Source of the DNA: Henricia sp. BOLD:AAB3569
Taxonomy: Eukaryota; Echinodermata; Asteroidea; Spinulosida; Echinasteridae
DNA: 64,000 nt
NCBI GenBank assembly: GCA_037783545.1
Contig: JBBELK010001632.1
Location: 1-64,000, forward strand
Direction of reading: 5' to 3'
Positions 11,564 through 23,270 of the stretch are shown one piece after another. Position 1 is the first letter of the stretch. Each line of letters starts with the position of its first letter. The translations under genes and the position numbers were made by a program. A model generated the notes under the pieces. That model worked only from the letters and a program-made list of their open reading frames with translations, ran no database searches and was not told where the DNA came from.

Positions 11564-13633
11564 ATGCAAAATTTGAAGTTCGTCGGAATATTTTTTGACC
11601 TCAAAGTTTGCCGACGTTTGGACCACACTTTGACCAAAATCCCGTCCCAAACTGGGCCGCGTCAACGACAGTCCGAAGGACTGAGCATGCGCACGAGTCA
11701 GGAATACACCAAAGAGGTGTGTACAGACAGCCACAGGTTGCGGGAGCATCCAGGAAGCGCCAACCCCTTTTTTTTTCTAAACTCTGAAATTTCTCTGCCA
11801 TTTCCGGGCGAAAGTCTGTCAATTTTTTAGGACAAGTGCGCAATATAGAGTGTTTGGAGCATGCAAAATTTGAAGTTGGTCGGAATATTTTTTGACCTCC
11901 AAATTTGCCGACGTTTGGACCACACTTTGACCAAAATCCCGTCCCAAACTGGGCCGTGTCAACGACAGTCCGAAGGACTGAGCATGCGCACGAGTCAGGA
12001 ATACACCAAAGAGGTGTGTACAGACAGCCACAGGTTGCGGGAGCATCCAGGAAGCGCCAACCCCTTTTTTTTCTAAACTCTGAAATTTCTCTGCCATTTC
12101 CGGCGAAAGTCTGTCAATTTCTTAGGACAAGTGCGCAATATAGAGTGTTTGGAGCATGCAAAATTTGAAGTTCGTCGGAATATTTTTTGACCTCCAAATT
12201 TGCCGACGTTTGGACCACACTTTGACCAAAATCCCGTCCCAAACTGGGCCGCGTCAACGACAGTCCGAAGGACTGAGCATGCGCACGAGTCAGGAATACA
12301 CCAAAGAGGTGTGTACAGACAGCCACAGGTTGCGGGAGCATCCAGGAAGCGCCAACCCCTTTTTTTTCTAAACTCTGAAATTTCTCTGCCATTTCCCGGC
12401 GAAAGTCTGTCAATTTTTTAGGACAAGTGCGCAATATAGAGTGTTTGGAGCATGCAAAATTTGAAGTTCGTCGGAATATTTTTTGACCTCCAAATTTGCC
12501 GACGTTTGGACCACACTTTGACCAAAATCCCGTCCTAAACTGGGCCGTGTCAACGACAGTCCGAAGGACTGAGCATGCGCACGAGTCAGGAATACACCAA
12601 AGAGGTGTGTACAGACAGCCACAGGTTGCGGGAGCATCCAGGAAGCGCCAACCCCTTTTTTTTCTAAACTCTGAAATTTCTCTGCCATTTCCCGGCGAAA
12701 GTCTGTCAATTTTTTAGGACAAGTGCGCAATATAGAGTGTTTGGAGCATGCAAAATTTGAAGTTCGTCGGAATATTTTTTGACCTCCAAGTTTGCCGACG
12801 TTTGGACCACACTTTGACCAAAATCCCGTCCCAAACTGGGCCGCGTCAACGACAGTCCGAAGGACTGAGCATGCGCACGAGTCAGGAATACACCAAAGAG
12901 GTGTGTAAAGACAGCCACAGGTTGCGGGAGCATCCAGGAAGCGCCAACCCCCTTTTTTTTCTAAACTCTGAAATTTCTCTGCCATTTCCGGGCGAAAGTC
13001 TGTCATTTTTTTAGGACAAGTGCGCAATATAGAGTGTTTGGAGCATGCAAAATTTGAAGTTCGTCGGAATATTTTTTGACCTCCAAATTTGCCGACGTTT
13101 GGACCACACTTTGACCAAAATCCCGTCCCAAACTGGGCCGCGTCAACGACAGTCCGAAGGACTGAGCATGCGCACGAGTCAGGAATACACCAAAGAGGTG
13201 TGTACAGACAGCCACAGGTTGCGGGAGCATCCAGGAAGCGCCAACCCCTTTTTTTCTAAACTCTGAAATTTCTCTGCCATTTCCCGGCGAAAGTCTGTCA
13301 ATTTTTTAGGAAAAGTGCGCAATATAGAGTGTTTGGAGCATGCAAAATTTGAAGTTCGTCGGAATATTTTTTGACCTCCAAATTTGCCGACGTTTGGACC
13401 ACACTTTGACAAAATCCCGACCCAAACTGGGCCGTGTCAACGACAGTCCGAAGGACTGAGCATGCGCACGAGTCAGGAATACACCAAAGAGGTGTGTACA
13501 GACAGCCACAGGTTGCGGGAGCATCCAGGAAGCGCCAACCCCTTTTTTTTCTAAACTCTGAAATTTCTCTGCCATTTCCGGCGAAAGTCTGTCAATTTTT
13601 TAGGACAAGTGCGCAATATAGAGTGTTTGGAGC
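11564..13633 (+). repeat. Higher-order block A4, copy 2 (7 monomers)
   Basis: Same variant series as 8,010-10,082. Its last monomers run into the indel-rich region (one base missing near 13,410), so the end of this copy is less reliable. Confidence 0.75.
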
Positions 13634-16600
13634 ATGCAAAATTTGAAGTTCGTCGGAATATTTTTTGACCTCAAAGTTTGCCGACGTTTGGACCACAACT
13701 TTGACCAAAATCCCGTCCCAAACTGGGCCGCGTCAACGACAGTCCGAAGGACTGAGCATGCGCACGAGTCAGGAATACACCAAAGAGGTGTGTACAGACA
13801 GCCACAGGTTGCGGGAGCATCCAGGAAGCGCCAACCCCTTTTTTTTTCTAAACTCTGAAATTTCTCTGCCATTTCCGGGCGAAAGTCTGTCAATTTTTTA
13901 GGACAAGTGCGCAATATAGAGTGTTTGGAGCATGCAAAATTTGAAGTTCGTCGGAATATTTTTTGACCTCCAAATTTGCCGACGTTTGGACCACACTTTG
14001 ACCAAAATCCCGTCCCAAACTGGGCCGCTGTCAACGACAGTCCGAAGGACTGAGCATGCGCACGAGTCAGGAATACACCAAAGAGGTGTGTACAGACAGC
14101 CACAGGTTGCGGGAGCATCCAGGAAGCGCCAACCCCTTTTTTTTCTAAACTCTGAAATTTCTCTGCCATTTCCCGGCGAAAGTCTGTCAATTTTTTAGGA
14201 CAAGTGCGCAATATAGAGTGTTTGGAGCATGCAAAATTTGAAGTTCGTCGGAATATTTTTTGACCTCCAAATTTGCCGACGTTTGGACCACACTTTGACC
14301 AAAATCCCGTCCCAAACTGGGCCGCGTCAACGACAGTCCGAAGGACTGAGCATGCGCACGAGTCAGGAATACACCAAAGAGGTGTGTACAGACAGCCACA
14401 GGTTGCGGGAGCAGCCAGGAAGCGCCAACCCCTTTTTTTTTCTAAACTCTGAAATTTCTCTGCCATTTCCCGGCGAAAGTCTGTCAATTTTTTAGGACAA
14501 GTGCGCAATATAGAGTGTTTGGAGCATGCAAAATTTGAAGTTGTCGGAATATTTTTTGACCTCCAAATTTGCCGACGTTTGGACCACACTTTGACCAAAA
14601 TCCCGTCCCAAACTGGGCCGTGTCAACGACAGTCCGAATGACTGAGCATGCGCACGAGTCAGGAATACACCAAAGAGGTGTGTACAGACAGCCACAGGTT
14701 TGCGGGAGCATCCAGGAAGCGCCAACCCCTTTTTTTTCTAAACTCTGAAATTTCTCTGCCATTTTCCGGCGAAAGTCTGTCAATTTCTTAGGACAAGTGC
14801 GCAATATAGAGTGTTTGGAGCATGCAAAATTTGAAGTTCGTCGGAATATTTTTTGACCTCCAAATTTGCCGACGTTTGGACCACACTTTGACCAAAATCC
14901 CGTCCCAAACTGGGCCGCGTCAACGACAGGTCCCGAAGGACTGAGCATGCGCACGAGTCAGGAATACACCAAAGAGGTGTGTACAGACAGCCACAGGTTG
15001 CGGGAGCATCCAGGAAGCGCCAACCCCTTTTTTTTCTAAACTCTGAAATTTCTCTGCCATTTCCCGGCGAAAGTCTGTCAATTTTTTAGGACAAGTGCGC
15101 AATATAGAGTGTTTGGAGCATGCAAAATTTGAAGTTCGTCGGAATATTTTTTGACCTCCAAGTTTGCCGACGTTTGGACCACACTTTGACCAAAATCCCG
15201 TCCCAAACTGGGGCCGCGTCAACGACAGTCCGAAGGACTGAGCATGCGCACGAGTCAGGAATACACCAAAGAGGTGTGTAAAGACAGCCACAGGTTGCGG
15301 GAGCATCCAGGAAGCGCCAACCCCCTTTTTTTTCTAAACTCTGAAATTTCTCTGCCATTTCCGGGCGAAAGTCTGTCATTTTTTTTAGGACAAGTGCGCA
15401 ATATAGAGTGTTTGGAGCATGCAAAATTTGAAGTTCGTCGGAATATTTTTTGACCTCCAAATTTGCCGACGTTTGGACCACACTTTGACCAAAATCCCGT
15501 CCCAAACTGGGCCGTGTCAACGACAGTCCGAAGGACTGAACATGCGCACGAGTCAGGAATACACCAAAGAGGTGTGTACAGACAGCCACAGGTTGTGGGA
15601 GCATCAGGAAGCGCCAACCCCTTTTTTTTCTAAACTCTGAAATTTCTCTGCCATTTCCGGCGAAAGTCTGTCAATTTTTTAGGACAAGTGCGCAATATAG
15701 AGTGTTTGGAGCATGCAAAATTTGAAGTTCGTCGGAATATTTTTTGACCTCCAAATTTGCCGACGTTTGGACCACACTTTGACCAAAATCCCGTCCCAAA
15801 CTGGGCCGCGTCAACGACAGTCCGAAGGACTGAGCATGCGCACGAGTCAGGAATACACCAAAGAGGTGTGTACAGACAGCCACAGGTTGCGGGAGCATCC
15901 AGGAAGCGCCAAACCCCTTTTTTTTCTAAACTCTGAAATTTCTCTGCCATTTCCCGGCGAAAGTCTGTCAATTTTTTAGGAAAAGTGCGCAATATAGAGT
16001 GTTTGGAGCATGCAAAATTTGAAGTTCGTCGGAATATTTTTGACCTCCAAATTTGCCGACGTTTGGACCACACTTTGACCAAAATCCCGACCCAAACTGG
16101 GCCGTGTCAACGACAGTCCTGAAGGACTGAGCATGCGCACGAGTCAGGAATACACCAAAGAGGTGTGTACAGACAGCCACAGGTTGCGGGAGCATCCAGG
16201 AAGCGCCAACCCCTTTTTTTTCTAAACTCTGAAATTTCTCTGCCATTTCCCGGCGAAAGTCTGTCAATTTTTTAGGACAAGTGCGCAATATAGAGTGTTT
16301 GGAGCATGCAAAATGTGAAGTTCGTCGGAATATTTTTTGACCTCCAAATATGCCGACGTTTGGACCACACTTTGACCAAAATCCCGTCCCAAACTGGGGC
16401 CGCGTCAACGACAGTCCGAAGGACTGAGCATGCGCACGAGTCAGAATACACCAAAGAGGTGTGTACAGACAGCCACAGGTTGCGGGAGCATCCAGGAAGC
16501 GCCAACCCTTTTTTTTCCAAACTCTGAAATTTCTCTGCCATTTCCCGGCGAAAGTCTGTCAATTTTTTAGGACAAGTGCGCAATATAGAGTGTTTGGAGC

Positions 16601-19600
16601 ATGCAAAATTTGAAGTTCGTCGGAATATTTTTTGACCTCAAAGTTTGCCGACGTTTGGACCACACTTCTGACCAAAATCCCGTCCCAAACTGGGGCCCGC
16701 GTCAACGACAGTCCGAAGGACTGAGCATGCGCACGAGTCAGGAATACACCAAAGAGGTGTGTACAGACAGCCACAGGTTGCGGGAGCATCCAGGAAGCGC
16801 CAACCCCTTTTTTTTTTCTAAACTCTGAAATTTCTCTGCCATTTCCGGGCGAAAGTCTGTCAATTTTTAGGACAAGTGCGCAATATAGAGTGTTTGGAGC
16901 ATGCAAAATTTGAAGTTGGTCGGAATATTTTTTGACCTCCAAATTTGCCGACGTTTGGACCACACTTTGACCAAAATCCCGTCCCAAACTGGGCCGTGTC
17001 AACGACAGTCCGAAGGACTGAGCATGCGCACGAGTCAGGAATACACCAAAGAGGTGTGTACAGACAGCCACAGGTTGCGGGAGCATCCAGGAAGCGCCAA
17101 CCCCTTTTTTTTCTAAACTCTGAAATTTCTCTGCCATTTTCCGGCGAAAGTCTGTCAATTTCTTAGGACAAGTGCGCAATATAGAGTGTTTGGAGCATGC
17201 AAAATTTGAAGTTCGTCGGAATATTTTTTGACCTCCAAATTTGCCGACGTTTGGACCACACTTGACCAAAATCCCGTCCCAAACTGGGCCGCGTCAACGA
17301 CAGTCCGAAGGACTGAGCATGCGCACGAGTCAGGAATACACCAAAGAGGTGTGTACAGACAGCCACAGGTTGCGGGAGCATCCAGGAAGCGCCAACCCCT
17401 TTTTTTTTCTAAACTCTGAAATTTCTCTGCCATTTCCCGGCGAAAGTCTGTCAATTTTTTAGGACAAGTGCGCAATATAGAGTGTTTGGAGCATGCAAAA
17501 TGTGAAGTTCGTCGGAATATTTTTTGACCTCCAAATATGCCGACGTTTGGGACCACACTTTGACCAAAATCCCGTCCCAAACTGGGCCGCGTCAACGACA
17601 GTCCGAAGGACTGAGCATGCGCACGAGTCAGGAATACACCAAAGAGGTGTGTACAGACAGCCACAGGTTGCGGGAGCATCCAGGAAGCGCCAACCCCTTT
17701 TTTTTCTAAACTCTGAAATTTCTCTGCCATTTCCCGGCGAAAGTCTGTCAATTTTTTAGACAAGTGCGCAATATAGAGTGTTTGGAGCATGCAAAATTTG
17801 AAGTTCGTCGGAATATTTTTTGACCTCCAAGTTTGCCGACGTTTGGACCACACTTTGACCAAAATCCCGTCCCAAACTGGGCCGTGTCAACGACAGTCCG
17901 AAGGACTGAGCATGCGCACGAGTCAGGAATACACCAAAGAGGTGTGTACAGACAGCCACAGGTTGCGGGAGCATCCAGGAAGCGCCAACCCCTTTTTTTT
18001 CTAAACTCTGAAATTTCTCTGCCATTTTCCCGGCGAAAGTCTGTCAATTTTTTAGGACAAGTGCGCAATATAGAGTGTTTGGAGCATGCAAAATTTGAAG
18101 TTCGTCGGAATATTTTTTGACCTCCAAATTTGCCGACGTTTGGACCACACTTTGACCAAAATCCCGTCCCAAACTGGGCCGCAGTCAACGACAGTCCGAA
18201 GGACTGAGCATGCGCACGAGTCAGGAATACACCAAAGAGGTGTGTACAGACAGCCACAGGTTGCGGGAGCATCCAGGAAGCGCCAACCCCTTTTTCTTTT
18301 CTAAACTCTGAAATTTCTCTGCCATTTCCCGGCGAAAGTCTGTCAATTTTTTTAGGAAAAGTGCGCAATATAGAGTGTTTGGAGCATGCAACAATTTGAA
18401 GTTCGTCGGAATATTTTTTGACCTCCAAATTTGCCGACGTTTGGACCACACTTTGACCAAAATCCCGACCCAAACTGGGGCCGTGTCAACGACAGTCCGA
18501 AGGACTGAGCATGCGCAAGAGTCAGGAATACACCAAAGAGGTGTGTACAGACAGCCACAGGTTGCGGGAGCATCCAGGAAGCGCCAACCCCTTTTTTTTC
18601 TAAACTCTGAAATTTTCTCTGCCATTTCCCGGCGAAAGTCTGTCAATTTTTTAGGACAAGTGCGCAATATAGAGTGTTTGGAGCATGCAAAATGTGAAGT
18701 TCGTCGGAATATTTTTTGACCTCCAAATTTGCCGACGTTTGGACCACACTTTGACCAAAATCCCGTCCCAAACTGGGCCGCGTCAACGACAGTCCGAAGG
18801 ACTGAGCATGCGCACGAGTCAGGAATACACCAAAGAGGTGTGTACAGACAGCCACAGGTTGCGGGAGCATCCAGGAAGCGCCAACCCCTTTTTTTTCTAA
18901 ACTCTGAAATTTCTCTGCCATTTCCCGGCGAAAGTCTGTCAATTTTTTAGGACAAGTGCGCAATATAGAGTGTTTGGAGCATGCAAAATTTGAAGTTCGT
19001 CGGAATATTTTTTGACCTCCAAGTTTGCCGACGTTTGGACCACACTTTGACCAAAATCCCGTCCCAAACTGGGCCGCGGTCAACGACAGTCCGAAGGACT
19101 GAGCATGCGCACGAGTCAGGAATACACCAAGAGGTGTGTACAGACAGCCACAGGTTGCGGGAGCATCCAGGAAGCGCCAACCCCTTTTTTTTTCTAAACT
19201 CTGAAATTTCTCTGCCATTTCCCGGGCGAAAGTCTGTCAATTTTTTAGGACAAGTGCGCAATATAGAGTGTTTGGAGCATGCAAATTTGAAGTTCGTCGG
19301 AATATTTTTTGACCTCCAAATTTGCCGACGTTTGGACCACACTTTGACCAAAATCCCGTCCCAAACTGGGCCGTCGTCAACGACAGTCCGAAGGGACTGA
19401 GCATGCGCACGAGTCAGGAATACACCAAAGAGGTGTGTACAGACAGCCACAGGTTGCGGGAGCATCCAGGAAGCGCCAACCCCTTTTTTTTCTAAACTCT
19501 GAAATTTCTCTGCCATTTCCCGGCGAAAGTCTGTCAATTTTTTAGGACAAGTGCGCAATATAGAGTGTTTGGAGCATGCAAAATTTGAAGTTCGTCGGAA

Positions 19601-20462
19601 TATTTTTTGACCTCCAAATTTGCCGACGTTTTGGACCCACACTTTGACCAAAATCCCGTCCCAAACTGGGCCGCGTCAACGACAGTCCGAAGGACTGAGC
19701 ATGCGCACGAGTCAGGAATACACCAAGAGGTGTGTACAGACAGCCACAGGTTGCGGGAGCATCCAGGAAGCGCCAACCCCTTTTTTTTCTAAACTCTGAA
19801 AATTTCTCTGCCATTTCCCGGCGAAAGTCTGTCAATTTTTTAGGACAAGTGCGCAATATAAAGTGTTTGGAGCATGCAAAATTTGAAGTTCGTCGGAATA
19901 TTTTTTGACCTCCAAATTTGCCGACGTTTGGACCACACTTTGACCAAAATCCCGTCCCAAACTGGGCCGTGTCAACGACAGTCCGAAGGACCTGAGCATG
20001 CGCACGAGTCAGGAATACACCAAAGAGGTGTGTACAGACAGCCACAGGTTGCGGGAGCATGCAGGAAGCGCCAACCCTTTTTTTTTCTAAACTCTGAAAT
20101 TTCTCTGCCATTTCCCGGCGAAAGTCTGTCAATTGTTTAGGACAAGTGCGCAATATAGAGTGTTTGGAGCATGCAAAATTTGAAGTTCGTCGGAATATTT
20201 TTTGACCTCCAAATTTGCCGACGTTTTGGACCACACTTTGACCAAAATCCCGACCCAAACTGGGCCGCGTCAACGACAGTCCGAAGGACTGAGCATGCGC
20301 ACGAGTCAGGAATACACAAAGAGGTGTGTACAGACAGCCACAGGTTGCGGGAGCATCCAGGAAGCGCCAACCCCTTTTGTTTCTAAACTCTGAAATTTCT
20401 CTGCCATTTCCCGGCGAAAGTCTGTCAATTTTTAGGACAAGTGCGCAATATAGGCGAATATA
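13400..20462 (+). other. Indel-rich, low-fidelity block inside satellite A
   Basis: Private one-base gains and losses appear in almost every monomer, unlike both flanks. Examples: GACAAAATCCC (13,410), CACAACTTTG (13,697), AGTTGTCGG (14,543), CTTCTGACC (16,667), GTCAGAATAC (16,442), TTTAGACAAG (17,757), ACCAAGAGG (19,128 and 19,725) and CGTTTTGGACCCAC (19,628). Many fall at homopolymers. Longer apparent reading frames here (for example 13,600-14,598 on the minus strand) come from these shifts. The likeliest explanation is poor consensus or a gap patch rather than biology. Confidence 0.75.
14520..17200 (+). repeat. Noisy copy of the 5.93-8.61 kb block
   Basis: Rare markers match at an offset near 8,590 bp: CCGAATGACTG (14,637 and 6,050), GGTGTGTAAAGACAG (15,278 and 6,686), ACTGAACATGCGC with GGTTGTGGG (15,535-15,600 and 6,945-7,012), AAAATGTGAAG (16,312 and 7,721), CTCAAAGTTTG (16,638 and 8,048) and GAAGTTGGTCGG (16,917 and 8,324). 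ACTGAACATGCGC is found nowhere else in the window. The block is therefore a second, error-laden version of a known clean segment. Confidence 0.75.
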
Positions 20463-20466
20463 GAGT
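20444..20466 (+). other. 10-bp insertion at the end of the indel-rich block
   Basis: The usual GCGCAATATAGAGTG is replaced by GCGCAATATA, then GGCGAATATA, then GAGTG: ten extra bases resembling a local duplication of the adjoining GCGCAATATA. It occurs once in the window and lies exactly where private indels stop, so it may be a join between sequence sources. Confidence 0.7.
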
Positions 20467-21660
20467 GTTTGGAGCATGCAAAATTTGAAGTTCGTCGGAA
20501 TATTTTTTGACCTCCAAATTTGCCGACGTTTGGACCACACTTTGACCAAAATCCCGTCCCAAACTGGGCCGCGTCAACGACAGTCCGAAGGACTGAGCAT
20601 GCGCACGAGTCAGGAATACACCAAAGAGGTGTGTACAGACAGCCACAGGTTGCGGGAGCATCCAGGAAGCGCCAACCCCCTTTTTTTTCTAAACTCTGAA
20701 ATTTCTCTGCCATTTCCGGGCGAAAGTCTGTCAATTTTTTAGGACAAGTGCGCAATATAGAGTGTTTGGAGCATGCAAAATTTTAAGTTCGTCGGAATAT
20801 TTTTTGACCTCCAAATTTGCCGACGTTTGGACCACACTTTGACCAAAATCCCGTCCCAAACTGGGCCGTGTCAACGACAGTCCGAAGGACTGAGCATGCG
20901 CACGAGTCAGGAATACACCAAAGAGGTGTGTACAGACAGCCACAGGTTGCGGGAGCATCCAGGAAGCGCCAACCCCTTTTTTTTATAAACTCTGAAATTT
21001 CTCTGCCATTTTCCGGCGAAAGTCTGTCAATTTCTTTGGACAAGTGCGCAATATAGAGTGTTTGGAGCATGCAAAATTTGAAGTTCGTCGGAATATTTTT
21101 TGACCTCCAAATTTGCCGACGTTTGGACCACACTTTGACCAAAATCCCGTCCCAAACTGGGCCGCGTCAACGACAGTCCGAAGGACTGAGCATGCGCACG
21201 AGTCAGGAATACACCAAAGAGGTGTGTACAGACAGCCACAGGTTGCGGGAGCATCCAGGACGCGCCAACCCCTTTTTTTTCTAAACTCTGAAATTTCTCT
21301 GCCATTTCCCGGCGAAAGTCTGTCAATTTTTTAGGACAATTGCGCAATATAGAGTGTTTGGAGCATGCAAAATTTGAAGTTCGTCGGAATATTTTTTGAC
21401 CTCCAAATTTGCCGACGTTTGGACCACACTTTGACCAAAATCCCGTCCCAAACTGGGCCGTGTCAACGACAGTCCGAAGGACTGAGCATGCGCACGAGTC
21501 AGGAATACACCAAAGAGGTGTGTACAGACAGCCACAGGTTGCGGGAGCATCCAGGAAGCGCCAACCCCTTTTTTTTCTAAACTCTGAAATTTCTCTGCCA
21601 TTTCCCGGCGAAAGTCTGTCAATTTTTTAGGACAAGTGCGCAATATAGAGTGTTTGGAGC

Positions 21661-22108
21661 ATGCAAAATTTGAAGTTCGTCGGAATATTTTTTGACCTCC
21701 AAGTTTGCCGACGTTTGGACCACACTTTGACCAAAATCCCGTCCCAAACTGGGCCGCGTCAACGACAGTCCGAAGGACTGAGCATGCGCACGAGTCAGGA
21801 ATACACCAAAGAGGTGTGTACAGACAGCCACAGGTTGCGGGAGCATCCAGGAAGCGCCAACCCCCTTTTTTTTCTAAACTCTTAAATTTCTCTGCCATTT
21901 CCGGGCGAAAGTCTGTCAATTTTTTAGGACTGAGCATGCGCACGAGTCAGGAATACACCAAAGAGGTGTGTACAGACAGCCACAGGTTGCGGGAGCATCC
22001 AGGAAGCGACAACCCCTTTTTTTTCTAAACTCTGAAATTTCTCTGCCATTTCCCGGCGAAAGTCTGTCAATTTTTTAGGACAAGTGCGCAATATAAAGTG
22101 TTTGGAGC
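21661..22108 (+). repeat. A monomer followed by a 151-bp partial monomer (145-bp deletion)
   Basis: Near 21,926-21,931 the text TTTTTTAGGAC, normally followed by AAGTGCGC, runs directly into TGAGCATGCGCACGAG, normally preceded by CCGAAGGAC. The shared AGGAC is kept once, and about 145 bp between the two AGGAC occurrences are missing. The landmark spacing here is 448 bp instead of 296. It lies in a clean region and is the only such deletion seen in array A. Confidence 0.85.
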
Positions 22109-23270
22109 ATGCAAAATTTGAAGTTCGTCGGAATATTGTTTGACCTCCAAATTTGCCGACGTTTGGACCACACTTTGACCAAAATCCCGTCCCAAACTGG
22201 GCCGCGTCAACGACAGTCCGAATGACTGAGCATGCGCACGAGTCAGGAATACACCAAAGAGGTGTGTACAGACAGCCACAGTTTGCGGGAGCATCCAGGA
22301 AGCGCCAACCCCTTTTTTTTCTAAACTCTGAAATTTCTCTGCCATTTCCCGGCGAAAGTCTGTCAATTTTTTAGGACAAGTGCGCAATATAGAGTGTTTG
22401 GAGCATGCAAAATTTGAAGTTCGTCGGAATATTTGTTGACCTCCAAATTTGCCGACGTTTGGACCACACTTTGACCAAAATCCCGTCCCAAACTGGGCCG
22501 CGTCAACGACAGTCCGAAGGACTGAGCATGCGCACGAGTCAGGAATACACCAAAGAGGTGTGTACAGACAGCCACAGGTTGCGGGAGCATCCAGGAAGCG
22601 CCAACCCCTTTTTTTTCTAAACTCTGAAATTTCTCTGCCATTTCCCGGCGAAAGTCTGTCAATTTTTTAGGACAAGTGCGCAATATAGAGTGTTTGGAGC
22701 ATGCAAAATTTGAAGTTCGTCGGAATATTTTTTGACCTCCAAATTTGCCGACGTTTGGACCACACTTTGACCAAAATCCCGTCCCAAACTGGGCCGCGTC
22801 AACGACAGTCCGAAGGACTGAGCATGCGCACGAGTCAGGAATACACCAAAGAGGTGTGTACAGACAGCCACAGGTTGCGGGAGCATCCAGGAAGCGCCAA
22901 CCCCTTTTTTTCTAAACTCTGAAATTTCTCTGCCATTTCCCGGCGAAAGTCTGTCAATTTTTTAGGAAAAGTGCGCAATATAGAGTGTTTGGAGCATGCA
23001 ACATTTGAAGTTCGTCGGAATATTTTTTGACCTCCAAATTTGCCGACGTTTGAACCACACTTTGACCAAAATCCCGACCCAAACTGGGCCGTGTCAACGA
23101 CAGTCCGAAGGACTGAGCATGCGCACGAGTCAGGAATACACCAAAGAGGTGTGTACAGACAGCTACAGGTTGCGGGAGCATCCAGGAAGCCCAACCCCTT
23201 TTTTTTTCTAAACTCTGAAATTTCTCTGCCATTTCTCGGCGAAAGTCTGTCAATTTTTTAGGACAAGTGC
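22109..23270 (+). repeat. Higher-order block A2, copy 2 (4 monomers, far pair)
   Basis: Matches 2,087-3,250 with a constant offset of 20,021-20,022 bp, including TTTGAACCACAC near 23,051. It starts directly after the 151-bp partial monomer near 21,930, so that deletion may mark where this block was joined. Private differences such as CAGCTACAGG near 23,161 show that it is not an exact assembly duplicate. Confidence 0.78.

Noticed and set aside
13400-20462. Old, decayed satellite trapped between young blocks
   Set aside because: Changes are mostly isolated one-base indels at or near homopolymers with few extra substitutions, and the edges are sharp. Sequencing or consensus error is the simpler explanation, though accurate reads could revive this idea.
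21908-21950. Mobile element insertion near 21,930
   Set aside because: The odd spacing is fully explained by joining two AGGAC positions; no foreign sequence is present.
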